Below, one piece after another: positions 27,162 through 35,889 of a DNA stretch of 64,000 nt; the first letter of the stretch is position 1; every line of letters begins with the position of its first letter. The notes below the pieces were generated by a model. The model saw only the letters and a list, made by a program, of their open reading frames with translations, was not told the origin of the DNA and did no database searches. Origin of the DNA: an uncultured Clostridia bacterium (GTDB taxonomy: Bacteria > Bacillota > Clostridia > Christensenellales > UBA1242); contig CAOJSF010000001.1 of assembly GCA_948442695.1 (NCBI GenBank), positions 199,342 through 263,341 of the forward strand. The letters are read 5' to 3'. The position numbers were made by a program, and so were the translations under genes.

Positions 27162-28142
27162 ATGAAAAATAACTCTCAAGAAACTGCAAAGGTTTTTGAA
27201 AAAAGAAATATTTATAAAGATGATGACAGCGGAAAGGTGTTTTTGATTTCACTTCTTGCACCCATTGTTATGGCATTTTTGTTTTCCTTTGTTGCAAGTC
27301 AAATCGCAAGAGGAATGGAAGTTAAGGTAGAAGATATAACAGAATCGCTTGGATATTATCTTGCTTTTTCAATTTGCACTTTGATACTTCTTGTCGGGAT
27401 AGTGCTTTTATATAATAAAAATAAAAAAATATCATTTTCTGCACTCAATATAAATTTTAAAATAAAATGGCACACCTATCTTATAATAATAGCGCTCGGT
27501 GTTGTTTCTCTTTTTGGAATACAATATTTTATAGGTGCTGTTGATAATCTGCTTGACCTTATCGGTTTTCCTTTGAAAGGGGACATCTCAATTTTAAATC
27601 CTACAAGTTGGGGCAAATATATTCTTGCAATATTTGCTATGGCACTGTTTCCTGCAATCGGCGAGGAACTTGTTTTTAGAGGCGTTGTTTTTCAGGGACT
27701 TAGAAGTCGTTTTAACGATATAAGTGCAATAATGCTTTCATCTTTTATGTTTGCAATAATGCATCAAAGCCTTCAACAGTTGATTTACCCATTTATTTTG
27801 GGTTGTATAATGGGCTGGGTATTTTTAAGGACTGGCTCACTTGTAAGTTCAATTCTGCTTCACTTTACAAACAATTTTTTAGTTGTTACATTTGTATTCA
27901 TTGAAAATATGACAGGATTTTCACTTGCTTTAAAAAGCACATGGTGGTTCTATATAGTCGCAATAGTTCTGCTTGCCATTACATTTGGCATATGCTATAT
28001 TATAGATAGGTTTTATTTCCATCATAAGAGTGCATTTAATCAAGAAAAAACATCAGAAAAAACTTCTAAAATTGTCTATATTTCTCTTGCTGTTGGTGTA
28101 GTGCTTTTGGTTTTGTCGACAATTCTTATGTTTGTATCATAA
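27162..28142 (+). CDS. CPBP family intramembrane metalloprotease (first copy)
   Basis: A 326-aa protein with about eight membrane segments and the CPBP (Abi/Rce1) motifs: GEELVFRG (EExxxR), FAIMHQS (FxxxH) and HFTNN (HxxxN). These Glu and His residues bind the catalytic metal. Family members cleave membrane proteins or prenylated peptides and are often tied to bacteriocin immunity; the substrate here is unknown. TTAGGAG precedes ATG. It lies 66 nt before a second CPBP gene. Confidence 0.88.
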   Translation: MKNNSQETAKVFEKRNIYKDDDSGKVFLISLLAPIVMAFLFSFVASQIARGMEVKVEDITESLGYYLAFSICTLILLVGIVLLYNKNKKISFSALNINFKIKWHTYLIIIALGVVSLFGIQYFIGAVDNLLDLIGFPLKGDISILNPTSWGKYILAIFAMALFPAIGEELVFRGVVFQGLRSRFNDISAIMLSSFMFAIMHQSLQQLIYPFILGCIMGWVFLRTGSLVSSILLHFTNNFLVVTFVFIENMTGFSLALKSTWWFYIVAIVLLAITFGICYIIDRFYFHHKSAFNQEKTSEKTSKIVYISLAVGVVLLVLSTILMFVS

Positions 28143-28250
28143 AATAACATAAGAGTTGCATAAATCTTCAAATTTTTATTAAATTTTACAAAGTTTTTAT
28201 AATTAATAATGACAAATATGAATAAAATACAAAAGGAAAAGAAGGAGATC

Positions 28251-29411
28251 ATGTCTTTTAAAAATAAATTATTAAGGGTTACTTTGTATTGCTACATTCC
28301 TATCATTGTGATATTTGCAATCATAAGGATGTTGTCTGCATTTGGCCTTTTAAATTTTCTTAATAATTTTTATGGTGATATTGTCCTTAATTTGTTTATT
28401 CAGGTAGGGCTTTTGTTTATCATGTCAATATTCCTTTTTGCGGGATTTTTGAAAGCAAAACCAAAGAGCGTAGTTAAATTTTTTGGATTTAAGAAAATTA
28501 CTTTAAAACAAATTTTAATTACAGTCCTTATAGGAATTGTGGTTTATATATTAAATGTCCTTATCACAACATTTTTTAATTCATTTCTTGCCGCTTTAGG
28601 ATATCAGTTTACAAGCAGTGGTTCTGCTATGACATCGTATCCATTCTGGCTTTTAATTGTCAATCTTTTTATTACTGCAGTTTTGCCTGGAGTATGTGAA
28701 GAGGTCGCACACAGAGGGATGCTTTTAAAAGGTTTTTCACCACTAGGTGCAAAAAAAGCAATTCTATTTTCTGCACTTTTGTTTGGACTTTTACATTTGA
28801 ATATAGAACAATTTTTTTATGCGACATTAATCGGAATGCTAGTAGGTTATACTGCCTTAAGATGTGAAAGTATTGTTCCTGCAATGATTATCCATTTTAT
28901 GAACAATGCAATGTCTGTATTTATGGGCTATTCAAGTTTTCACGGCTTAGGTCTTGATAAAGGTTTTTATATCCTTCAATCATGGCTGACAAATAGTCCT
29001 GTTCTCGGTCTGATTTTTATGTTGCTTTTAATAACTTCACTTTTCTATCTTTTGATTTTCCTTTTAAAACGACTTTTCAAAAGCACCACGCTTTCAAGAA
29101 TGAACAGAATGCAAAGGGCAATGATTGAGCATTTTGAAAGAGAAAAGTTTTTGCAAGAAGTCAACAATATCACAAACGGTGATATGAGAGAGGTTTCTGA
29201 TAAAGTTTTGCAGGAATTATTTATAGAAAATTTTGATTCAATTTATCTTGTATTAACCAAACAGATAGGATGGGAAAATGAAATTGAAAGCAAGTTGATA
29301 AATGATGAAAAAGATTTTAAACTTGACAAAATTTCAAAGATACTTCTTATTACAACTTTTGTTATAGTAGGTGTATTGACATTCTTTACATTCATTTGGG
29401 GTGTTATATGA
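28251..29411 (+). CDS. CPBP family intramembrane metalloprotease (second copy)
   Basis: A 386-aa CPBP protein: CEEVAHRGM, FGLLHLN and HFMNNA carry the metal ligands. It is longer than its neighbour, with a cytosolic helical insert of about 90 residues before a final membrane segment. I chose ATG 28251, with AAGGAG just before it; a TATAAT at 28198-28203 places the transcript start near 28210, which argues against the upstream in-frame ATG 28209. The TGA overlaps the rlmH ATG. Confidence 0.85.
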   Translation: MSFKNKLLRVTLYCYIPIIVIFAIIRMLSAFGLLNFLNNFYGDIVLNLFIQVGLLFIMSIFLFAGFLKAKPKSVVKFFGFKKITLKQILITVLIGIVVYILNVLITTFFNSFLAALGYQFTSSGSAMTSYPFWLLIVNLFITAVLPGVCEEVAHRGMLLKGFSPLGAKKAILFSALLFGLLHLNIEQFFYATLIGMLVGYTALRCESIVPAMIIHFMNNAMSVFMGYSSFHGLGLDKGFYILQSWLTNSPVLGLIFMLLLITSLFYLLIFLLKRLFKSTTLSRMNRMQRAMIEHFEREKFLQEVNNITNGDMREVSDKVLQELFIENFDSIYLVLTKQIGWENEIESKLINDEKDFKLDKISKILLITTFVIVGVLTFFTFIWGVI

Positions 29412-29866
29412 TTTCTATAAGAGTGGTTTGTGTAGGCAATCTTAAAGAAAAATTTTGGATTGATGCCATAAATGAATATAAAAAAAGATTGTCAAGATTT
29501 TGCAGGCTTGAAATTATAGAACTTGAAGAGCAAAATAAATTTGACAATATTGAAAAAATAAAAGCAGTTGAAGGGGAAGAGATTTTATCAAAACTTGAAG
29601 GCAAAAACATTTTGCTTGATATAAATGGCAAAAACATATCAAGTGAAGAGTTTGCAGAAAAGATTGAGGACTTATCAATGCAATCAAGCACCATAACATT
29701 TGTCATCGGTGGGTCGTATGGGGTGAGTGAACAGGTTAAGTTGCAAATCAAAGATAAAGTATCATTTGGAAGGGCGACATTTCCTCACAATTTGGCAAGA
29801 GTGATATTGCTTGAACAAGTTTATCGAAGTTTTATGATAAATTCAAACAGTAAATATCATAAATAA
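29408..29866 (+). CDS. rlmH: 23S rRNA pseudouridine-1915 N3-methyltransferase RlmH
   Basis: A 152-aa SPOUT methyltransferase of normal size. The knot that binds SAM shows FVIGGSYGVSE and the C-terminal signature FPHNLARVILLEQVYRSF ending in YHK. It methylates a helix 69 pseudouridine in 70S ribosomes. ATG 29408 overlaps the stop of the CPBP gene (ATGA), so it is translationally coupled; a TTG at 29396 is a longer alternative. Coupling of this housekeeping gene to proteases is unusual. Confidence 0.94.
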   Translation: MISIRVVCVGNLKEKFWIDAINEYKKRLSRFCRLEIIELEEQNKFDNIEKIKAVEGEEILSKLEGKNILLDINGKNISSEEFAEKIEDLSMQSSTITFVIGGSYGVSEQVKLQIKDKVSFGRATFPHNLARVILLEQVYRSFMINSNSKYHK

Positions 29867-29929
29867 AAATTACAATAAATTATAAAATAAAAAAGGATGA
29901 TTTGTTTGATTTTTCAAAAAATCTACAAA

Positions 29930-29962
29930 AAAAACATGGTTTAAACAAACCATGTTTTTAAA
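29930..29962. terminator. Bidirectional terminator after rlmH
   Basis: AAAACATGGTTT and AAACCATGTTTT form a 12-bp stem with loop AAAC, shared by the convergent small-protein gene. Confidence 0.85.
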
Positions 29963-29981
29963 ATGAAAACAAGAAGATTAT

Positions 29982-30068
29982 TTAAAAGAGATTGAAAAAT
30001 AGGGAAGCAAATGCACAACCGATAAAAATGACAGAAAGTGTAATAAGTGAAAGATTTCTAAAATTCAT
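29982..30068 (-). CDS. 28-aa single-pass membrane microprotein
   Basis: An ATG-started frame of 28 codons beginning MNFRNLSLITL, followed by a hydrophobic run to the end (VIFIGCAFASLFFNLF). AAGAGGTAAC, a good ribosome-binding site that overlaps the stop of the DUF378 gene, lies 4-5 nt before the ATG. A terminator follows. Position, Shine-Dalgarno and membrane character make it a credible small protein translated together with the DUF378 protein; it may bind it in the membrane. Confidence 0.65.
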   Translation of the reverse strand: MNFRNLSLITLSVIFIGCAFASLFFNLF

Positions 30069-30071
30069 ATG

Positions 30072-30470
30072 TTACCTCTTGTCGTCAAAATGCTCGTCAA
30101 AAAGACCGGAACTATGTCTTTCTCTTTCTTCTTGATAGTCATCATCTTTGAAATTATCTTCTCCGCTTTCTATATTGTAGGCGTGTGCGTATGAACCTTT
30201 TTCAAAAGTCTTTTCTTCATTGTTTTTGTCTATCTTGCTTGCAAGGTCTTTCTTGTTTCTTTTAGAAAGGATGTTGAGAGTCCCTTTGCCTTTGACAAGT
30301 TTAAAAACCAAAAACAAACTTGAAGCACCGACTATAATATAAATTATTCTAGAAAGAATGCTTGCTTGATAACCAAATATTCCGGCAACAAAATCATATT
30401 GTAAAAGCCCTATCATAAGCCAGTTTGCCGAGCCTATGAGGGTGAGTAAAAAAGCAATAATAGTAATCAT
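30072..30470 (-). CDS. DUF378 (YuzA-like) membrane protein with acidic tail
   Basis: A 132-aa protein. Residues 1-62 match DUF378: IGSANWLMIGL, then a second segment SRIIYIIVGASSLFLV. The remaining 70 residues are charged and cytosolic, ending EHFDDKR, much longer than the usual family member. Function unknown. CGGAGGAAAATA precedes ATG. Confidence 0.85.
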   Translation of the reverse strand: MITIIAFLLTLIGSANWLMIGLLQYDFVAGIFGYQASILSRIIYIIVGASSLFLVFKLVKGKGTLNILSKRNKKDLASKIDKNNEEKTFEKGSYAHAYNIESGEDNFKDDDYQEERERHSSGLFDEHFDDKR

Positions 30471-30531
30471 TATTTTCCTCCGACAATATTATCTTTCGCA
30501 TTTAAAAGAAAATAATTCAAATTTATTAAAT

Positions 30532-30564
30532 ATTGTTGACATTTCGGTCAATAATACATATAAT
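30532..30564 (+). promoter_or_regulatory. Consensus greA promoter overlapped by a palindrome
   Basis: TTGACA (30536-30541), 17-nt spacer, TATAAT (30559-30564): a perfect sigma-A promoter. ATTGTTGAC (30532-30540) and GTCAATAAT (30547-30555) form a 9-bp inverted repeat with one mismatch over the -35 and spacer, a good position for a repressor. The leader also carries GTCAA/TTGAC (30600-30613). Confidence 0.75.
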
Positions 30565-30648
30565 ATAAGAGGAAATTTAATAAAGCCAAAATGTTGCTTT
30601 GTCAATTTTTGACGGGTGACTTTTTTAAATCAATAAAAGGAGTTTAAT

Positions 30649-31122
30649 ATGACACATTTTTTAACAGCCGAAGGCAAAAAACAATTAGAGGAAAAACTCG
30701 CTTATTATAAATCAACAAGAAGAATAGAAGCCAGTGAAAAAATTGCAATAGCAAGAGAATTTGGTGACCTTTCTGAAAATGCTGAATATGACGCAGCGAA
30801 GGAAGAACAAGGACAGATTGAGGCAGAAATTCGTGAAATGGAAGACATTCTTCTCAACTGCCAAATTATAGACAACTCTGCAGAGGAAGGAGTGGTGAGT
30901 ATAGGCTCAACAGTCACTGTTTATGACGAAGAATTTGATGAAAATTTAGTTCTTCAAATCTTAGGTTCAACTGAAAGCAATCCTGCAAAAGGAATCATCA
31001 GCAACAATTCACCAGTAGGTTCTGCACTTATCGGAAAGAAGGTTGGAGACCGTGTTGTTGTCAAAATGGGTGGTGATAACGAGATGATTTACAAAATTCT
31101 TGAGGTAAAACACAATATTTAG
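30649..31122 (+). CDS. greA: Transcription elongation factor GreA
   Basis: A 157-aa protein of standard length. The N-terminal coiled coil ends in the acidic tip GDLSENAEYDAAKEEQ, which reaches into the RNA polymerase secondary channel and triggers cleavage of backtracked RNA. The C-terminal FKBP-like domain ends in IGKKVGDRVVV. AAAAGGAG precedes ATG. Driven by a consensus promoter with a possible operator. Confidence 0.96.
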   Translation: MTHFLTAEGKKQLEEKLAYYKSTRRIEASEKIAIAREFGDLSENAEYDAAKEEQGQIEAEIREMEDILLNCQIIDNSAEEGVVSIGSTVTVYDEEFDENLVLQILGSTESNPAKGIISNNSPVGSALIGKKVGDRVVVKMGGDNEMIYKILEVKHNI

Positions 31123-31134
31123 GCTAAAAATGAT

Positions 31135-31173
31135 AAATTTGACAAGATTTCTCTTGCCAAATTTGTTTTTTTG
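31135..31173 (+). terminator. Terminator after greA
   Basis: AAATTTGACAAGA and TCTTGCCAAATTT pair with one mismatch, followed by G and T7. Confidence 0.8.
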
Positions 31174-31248
31174 TAGTAAAATAAATATGAATGAATGTTG
31201 GTCAACAGGCTTGACAACAAAAACACTTTTTGATAGGCAATAATAATT

Positions 31249-32175
31249 ATGATGTTTAAAAATTCTTGTAGACTTTTATGTGCAAATTTTGCTGGAGTAT
31301 GGAAACTTCTTGTTTACCATATTTTGTCTATTGCTGTCTGCATGGGGCTTTTGGCTGTTTTTTATCAAAACTACTTTGATTTTATTGCTCAAGCAAGTGC
31401 AAAAGCAAACCTTGCTTCTGTTTGGGACACAGGCACACTGTATGGTGCTTCATTTGCAAAAGCATTGACTATTGCGATAAACTTTGTGATTTTTTTCTTT
31501 CAAATTATGTTTGCTGAAAATATAGGAATAGGAATTTATTTCTGTGTGATTGTATTTTTACTTTTGCCTATTTTTATGAACATAGGCAAGGTTGTCACTT
31601 GCGAACTGATGTATGGATATATGTCAGCCTGTCAAAAACAAAGTTTTACTGGCACCTTTCTTAAGACATTGAAAACAAGCCTTTCTTATTCACTGTTCAA
31701 AGTGTTTTATACTTTGCCTTTCAATGTTCTTATTGTGCTGGGTATGTGGTCGCTTACAAGGGTAAACAACAATATTTTTGACCATTTTATGCCTTTTGCT
31801 TTTGTGATTTTGACAGCACTTCTTATGTCTATTAAAGAACTTTTCAATGCTGGATGGGCTCCTGCAAAAGTTGTGTATGACCATAATATTCTTTCATCTT
31901 ATACAATCGGAATGAGGGCAGTTCTTCGCAGAGGTGCAAGAGTGTTTTCAACCGCTATTATTGTATATTTACTTGCGGTAGTGCTTTCTATGGTGCTGGG
32001 ACTTTATTCAATAATTATCATACTTCCTATATTGCCTGCATTTATTCATATCTTTGAAATGGTATGCTTTTTCTCAAGTCAAGGTATGAGATTTTATGTT
32101 GATAATGATACAATCCTATCGCCAAAAAGACTTGAAGAAGTCGACAAACTTGAAGATGCGAAGTATATAATCTAA
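31249..32175 (+). CDS. Six-segment membrane protein of unknown function
   Basis: A 308-aa protein with about six hydrophobic segments and cytosolic ends. I recognise no motif. A repeated feel (two sets of three segments joined by a basic loop, KKTLKTS-like at the middle) suggests an internal duplication, but this is not certain. No clear Shine-Dalgarno; two ATGs are adjacent (31249 and 31252). Bounded by terminators, so monocistronic. Confidence 0.7.
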   Translation: MMFKNSCRLLCANFAGVWKLLVYHILSIAVCMGLLAVFYQNYFDFIAQASAKANLASVWDTGTLYGASFAKALTIAINFVIFFFQIMFAENIGIGIYFCVIVFLLLPIFMNIGKVVTCELMYGYMSACQKQSFTGTFLKTLKTSLSYSLFKVFYTLPFNVLIVLGMWSLTRVNNNIFDHFMPFAFVILTALLMSIKELFNAGWAPAKVVYDHNILSSYTIGMRAVLRRGARVFSTAIIVYLLAVVLSMVLGLYSIIIILPILPAFIHIFEMVCFFSSQGMRFYVDNDTILSPKRLEEVDKLEDAKYII

Positions 32176-32220
32176 AAAATATTGCAAAAATTATAAAAAA
32201 GAATTTATTTATATCAAATT

Positions 32221-32258
32221 AAACAAAAGTGAAAATTAAAATATTTCACTTTTGTTTT
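32221..32258. terminator. Terminator after the six-segment membrane protein gene
   Basis: AACAAAAGTGAAA and TTTCACTTTTGTT form a 13-bp stem with a short AT loop and T-rich tail. Confidence 0.85.
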
Positions 32259-32412
32259 GTGCAGAAGATTATCATTTGCAAAATCGCTTTTATTAAGTGA
32301 TGTATTTTTAGAGAAATTTTAAAATACTTTAAATTAAAAGTTTATAAAGAGAAATTTAATATTTGACTGGACAATTGAATATTGAAATAAAAAAAATTAA
32401 AAAGGAGAAAAA

Positions 32413-34071
32413 ATGAACAACAACAAATTAAAAATTACTTTTTTGGGAGGGGTTGGTGAAATAGGAAAAAATATGACCGCTCTTGAATACAATGATGAAA
32501 TCATTATTGTGGACGCTGGATTGACTTTTCCAGATGATGACCTGCCAGGAATTGATATCGTTATTCCAGATATGTCATATATAATTGAAAATAAGGACAA
32601 GATTAAGGCACTTATTCTCACTCATGGTCATGAAGACCACATAGGGGCAGTTCCATTCTTGCTTGAACAGGTGCAGATGCCTGTATATGGCTCAAGACTT
32701 ACACTTGCTCTTGTAGAGAATAAAATGAAAGAGCATCCAAAAGTAAAGTATAAATGGGTGGCGGTTAAACCTAGAAATGTGCTAAAACTGGGCAACTTCG
32801 TAATCGAGTTTATCAAAGTAAGTCACTCAATCGCAGGTGCTTTGGCTCTCTCAATAACCACTCCTGCAGGGACAATCGTGCACACTGGTGACTTCAAAAT
32901 TGATTATGAACCTATTGACGGCGAAATGACAGATCTTTCAAGGGTTGGTGAAATCGGTCGAAAAGGTGTTTCTCTTCTTTTATGCGAAAGCACAAATGTA
33001 TGTCGAAAAGGTTATTCAATGAGTGAAAAATCTGTTGGAAGAACTCTTGAAGAAATTATAAAAAATCATGCAAACAATCGTATCATTGTTGCAACTTTTG
33101 CCTCAAATATCCATAGAATGCAACAGATTTTAAGTATTGCTGAAAAATATAACAGAAAAATCGCTTTCACTGGACGAAGCATGATAAATGTAAGTGAGGT
33201 TGCTTTAAAACTGGGAGAACTCAAGTTTAATCGTGATAATATCGTAGACCTTGAAAAAGTTGACAAGATGGATGATAAAGAGATTCTCATTATGACAACT
33301 GGCAGTCAGGGAGAACCTATGAGTGCTCTTACAAGAATGGCATCAGGTGAATTTAAAAACCTTAAAATCAGAAAAAATGACCTTGTTATTCTTTCTGCAT
33401 CTCCTATTCCTGGAAATGAAAAAAATGTTTATAATGTAATCAATGCTCTTTATAAACTGGGCGCAGATGTAATTTATGATGAACTTGCCGATGTTCACAC
33501 CTCAGGTCACGCCTGCCAGGAAGAATTGAAACTTATGCACAGCCTTGTAAAACCAAAGTTCTTCATGCCTGTTCATGGAGAATATAGACATCTTAAAACT
33601 CATAAAGAACTTGCTATGGCTCTGGGCATGGAAGAGCGTAACATAATCCTGCCTAGCATCGGAATGCAGGTTGAACTTTCTGCAAACTCAATGAAGGCTG
33701 TCCGCACAGTTAAAGCAGGACAAAGACTTGTTGACGGAATAGGCATCGGTGATATGGACAGCAATGTTCTTCGTGAGCGTAAACAACTTTCTGAAGACGG
33801 CATTTGTGTTGTATGTGTCAACATCAACAATGTTGCAGGTGAGGTGATAGGAGATCCATTTATCATCACTCGTGGTGTGGTTTATGCAGATGAACAGGAA
33901 AGTTTTGTTCAAGATGCAAAGGCTTGCATAATTGCTTCATTAAAAGAGGCAGATCTAAGAGGGGTTGACCCAACAATGATTCGCTCATCACTTAGAAGAA
34001 ATGTATCAAACTTTATTTTTAAAAGGACAAAACGCCGTCCTATGATTTTGACTATTGTCACTTTGGGTTAG
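32413..34071 (+). CDS. rnj: Ribonuclease J
   Basis: A 552-aa metallo-beta-lactamase/beta-CASP nuclease. Metal site HGHEDH (71-76), then HTGDFKID and the beta-CASP motifs including TTGSQGEPMSAL and HTSGHA, and PVHGEYRH. RNase J has 5'-to-3' exonuclease and endonuclease activity in mRNA decay and rRNA maturation of Firmicutes. AAAAAGGAG precedes ATG. The methyltransferase gene starts 2 nt after its stop. Confidence 0.95.
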   Translation: MNNNKLKITFLGGVGEIGKNMTALEYNDEIIIVDAGLTFPDDDLPGIDIVIPDMSYIIENKDKIKALILTHGHEDHIGAVPFLLEQVQMPVYGSRLTLALVENKMKEHPKVKYKWVAVKPRNVLKLGNFVIEFIKVSHSIAGALALSITTPAGTIVHTGDFKIDYEPIDGEMTDLSRVGEIGRKGVSLLLCESTNVCRKGYSMSEKSVGRTLEEIIKNHANNRIIVATFASNIHRMQQILSIAEKYNRKIAFTGRSMINVSEVALKLGELKFNRDNIVDLEKVDKMDDKEILIMTTGSQGEPMSALTRMASGEFKNLKIRKNDLVILSASPIPGNEKNVYNVINALYKLGADVIYDELADVHTSGHACQEELKLMHSLVKPKFFMPVHGEYRHLKTHKELAMALGMEERNIILPSIGMQVELSANSMKAVRTVKAGQRLVDGIGIGDMDSNVLRERKQLSEDGICVVCVNINNVAGEVIGDPFIITRGVVYADEQESFVQDAKACIIASLKEADLRGVDPTMIRSSLRRNVSNFIFKRTKRRPMILTIVTLG

Positions 34072-34073
34072 TC

Positions 34074-34691
34074 ATGAAAAGAATTGAAGAAAAATTGCAA
34101 GAACTTAAAATCTTTGCAAGGCAAAATTATGTGCCTATAGTGCGAGATGAAACAATTAAGATGATTGTAAAAATTTTGAAAGAAAGCAACTGCAAGAGTA
34201 TTTTAGAAATCGGCACTGCAATCGGTTATTCTGGCATTATTATGCTTGCTTTCTCTTCTTCTGAATCCTATCTTACAACCATTGAAAAGAATGAGGAGCG
34301 TTATCGTCAGGCACAGCAGAATTTTAAAGATGCAAATTTGCTTGATAGAGCAAGTTTAGTTTTAGGCGATGCTTATGAGGAATTAAACAAACTTATTGAA
34401 GATAAGAAAAAGTTTGATTTTATATTTTTGGATGGGCCAAAAGGTCAATATATAAAATATCTTCCTTTGTTAAAGCAACTGTTAAACGAAAATGGAATTT
34501 TGTTTGCAGATAATATTTTGCTGGGAGGATTGCTTAAAAATGAACTTGCAATAACCCATAAAAACAGAACTATGTTCAACAACATGAACAAATTTTTATC
34601 ACAAATACAAAATGATTGTGATTTTGAAACTGAGATTTATGAAATAGATGACGGATTTTTGATAAGTAAATTGAAAAAATCAACAGATTAA
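34074..34691 (+). CDS. SAM-dependent O-methyltransferase, TrmR/YrrM-like
   Basis: A 205-aa class I methyltransferase: EIGTAIGYSGI (motif I), IEKNEER, DAYEEL and FIFLDGPKGQY, then ADNILLGG. The DNILLGG and metal-binding Asp pattern matches the COMT-like family that includes YrrM/TrmR, which methylates 5-hydroxyuridine in tRNA wobble position. Coupled to rnj, fitting an RNA role; a small-molecule catechol substrate is the alternative. Confidence 0.82.
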   Translation: MKRIEEKLQELKIFARQNYVPIVRDETIKMIVKILKESNCKSILEIGTAIGYSGIIMLAFSSSESYLTTIEKNEERYRQAQQNFKDANLLDRASLVLGDAYEELNKLIEDKKKFDFIFLDGPKGQYIKYLPLLKQLLNENGILFADNILLGGLLKNELAITHKNRTMFNNMNKFLSQIQNDCDFETEIYEIDDGFLISKLKKSTD

Positions 34692-34712
34692 ACAAATTCT
34701 GTTGTTTTTTTT
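34681..34712 (+). terminator. Terminator overlapping the end of the methyltransferase gene
   Basis: CAACAGA and TCTGTTG form a stem followed by a run of nine T; the left arm lies within the last codons. Confidence 0.8.
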
Positions 34713-34721
34713 TGAGATATT

Positions 34722-34730
34722 TGTTACAAT
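34722..34730 (+). promoter_or_regulatory. Extended -10 of the PAP2 gene, likely leaderless
   Basis: TGTTACAAT with the ATG 9 nt after it and no ribosome-binding site. Confidence 0.5.
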
Positions 34731-34739
34731 ATAACTATT

Positions 34740-35297
34740 ATGAAATTCGAGTATGATATTATAACATTTTTTCAAGCGAATGCCACACCAGGGTGGTTGG
34801 CTTTTTTTCAGACAGTGACACTTTTAGGAAGTTATTTAGGTCTTTTGATAACTTTTATTATTGTATTTTTGAAAAATAAAAAGTTGACAATTCCTCTTGT
34901 GTTGGTTTTTATTGTTGGTTCGGCAATAAATTTTGGCTTAAAACATATAATTGCAAGGTCTCGTCCTTTTGACACTTATAGTGATATTGTAAATTATGGC
35001 AATGAGGATGGTTATAGTATGCCTTCTGGGCATAGTCTATGTGCAGGAATTTTTACAACATTCTTAATCTATACTCTTTTTATTTCAGCAAAATCAAAGT
35101 GGACATTAGGGCTGGGCACTTTCACCATTATACTTTTCCCTTTACTTGTTGCACTTTCAAGAATGGTTTTGGGTGTGCATTATTTCACTGATACCTTGAT
35201 GGGACTATGTCTAGGTTCGCTTTTTGCAATTATTTCTATTTTAATTTTTAATTTTGCAACAGGAAATAGAAGAGGAAATTTTAAAAATAGAAAGTGA
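34740..35297 (+). CDS. PAP2 family membrane phosphatase
   Basis: A 185-aa protein with five to six membrane segments and the three phosphatase motifs: KHIIARSRP, PSGHSL and SRMVLGVHYFTD, with the catalytic His residues in the last two. It probably dephosphorylates undecaprenyl pyrophosphate or phosphatidate-type lipids at the outer membrane face. No Shine-Dalgarno site. Confidence 0.9.
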   Translation: MKFEYDIITFFQANATPGWLAFFQTVTLLGSYLGLLITFIIVFLKNKKLTIPLVLVFIVGSAINFGLKHIIARSRPFDTYSDIVNYGNEDGYSMPSGHSLCAGIFTTFLIYTLFISAKSKWTLGLGTFTIILFPLLVALSRMVLGVHYFTDTLMGLCLGSLFAIISILIFNFATGNRRGNFKNRK

Positions 35298-35439
35298 TCT
35301 TTTTACGATAAAATTTAAACTTGTTTAGTTTAATAATAAAAAAGTAATCTTGATATAAAAGTAAAATTGACAAAGATAAAAGTTTGAAAAGATTTAGGTT
35401 TATTGACTAATATTATAAATCGTATTTAAGGAGATATTT

Positions 35440-35889
35440 ATGGAAGAAGTTTTGTCGATTGTGACAAAAAATGAAAACGAGACTATGCTTGTTGGAGAAA
35501 AACTGGCAAAGACGGTTGGCAAAGGTGTTGTTTTTACGCTTGTAGGAGATTTGGGTGCTGGAAAAACTCATTTTGTAAAGGGCTTTGTGAAAGGACTGGG
35601 CTCTGACGAACTTGTTACAAGCCCGACATTTACACTTCTAAATGTTTATGAGAGGGGCAAAATGCCTGTGTATCACTTTGATATGTATCGACTTGAAGAT
35701 GTTTCTGAAGCACAAGAACTGGGCTTTGATGAATATTTTGACCTCAAAAGTCTTGATGGGGTTGTTTTAGTTGAGTGGCCTGAAAAGGTTGAGGGACTTA
35801 TAAATTGTCCGCATATTCAAATTAAAATTGAAGATATTGATTCTAGCAAAAGAAAAATTGTCATTGCAAGCAATGGAGGCGAGAAATGA
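35440..35889 (+). CDS. tsaE: TsaE, ATPase of tRNA t6A synthesis
   Basis: A 149-aa protein of normal size with P-loop GDLGAGKT (36-43), SPTFTLLNVY and DMYRLED. It powers the TsaBDE complex that places threonylcarbamoyl on A37 of ANN-decoding tRNAs. AAGGAGATATTT precedes ATG. Its stop overlaps the tsaB start (ATGA). Confidence 0.95.
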   Translation: MEEVLSIVTKNENETMLVGEKLAKTVGKGVVFTLVGDLGAGKTHFVKGFVKGLGSDELVTSPTFTLLNVYERGKMPVYHFDMYRLEDVSEAQELGFDEYFDLKSLDGVVLVEWPEKVEGLINCPHIQIKIEDIDSSKRKIVIASNGGEK

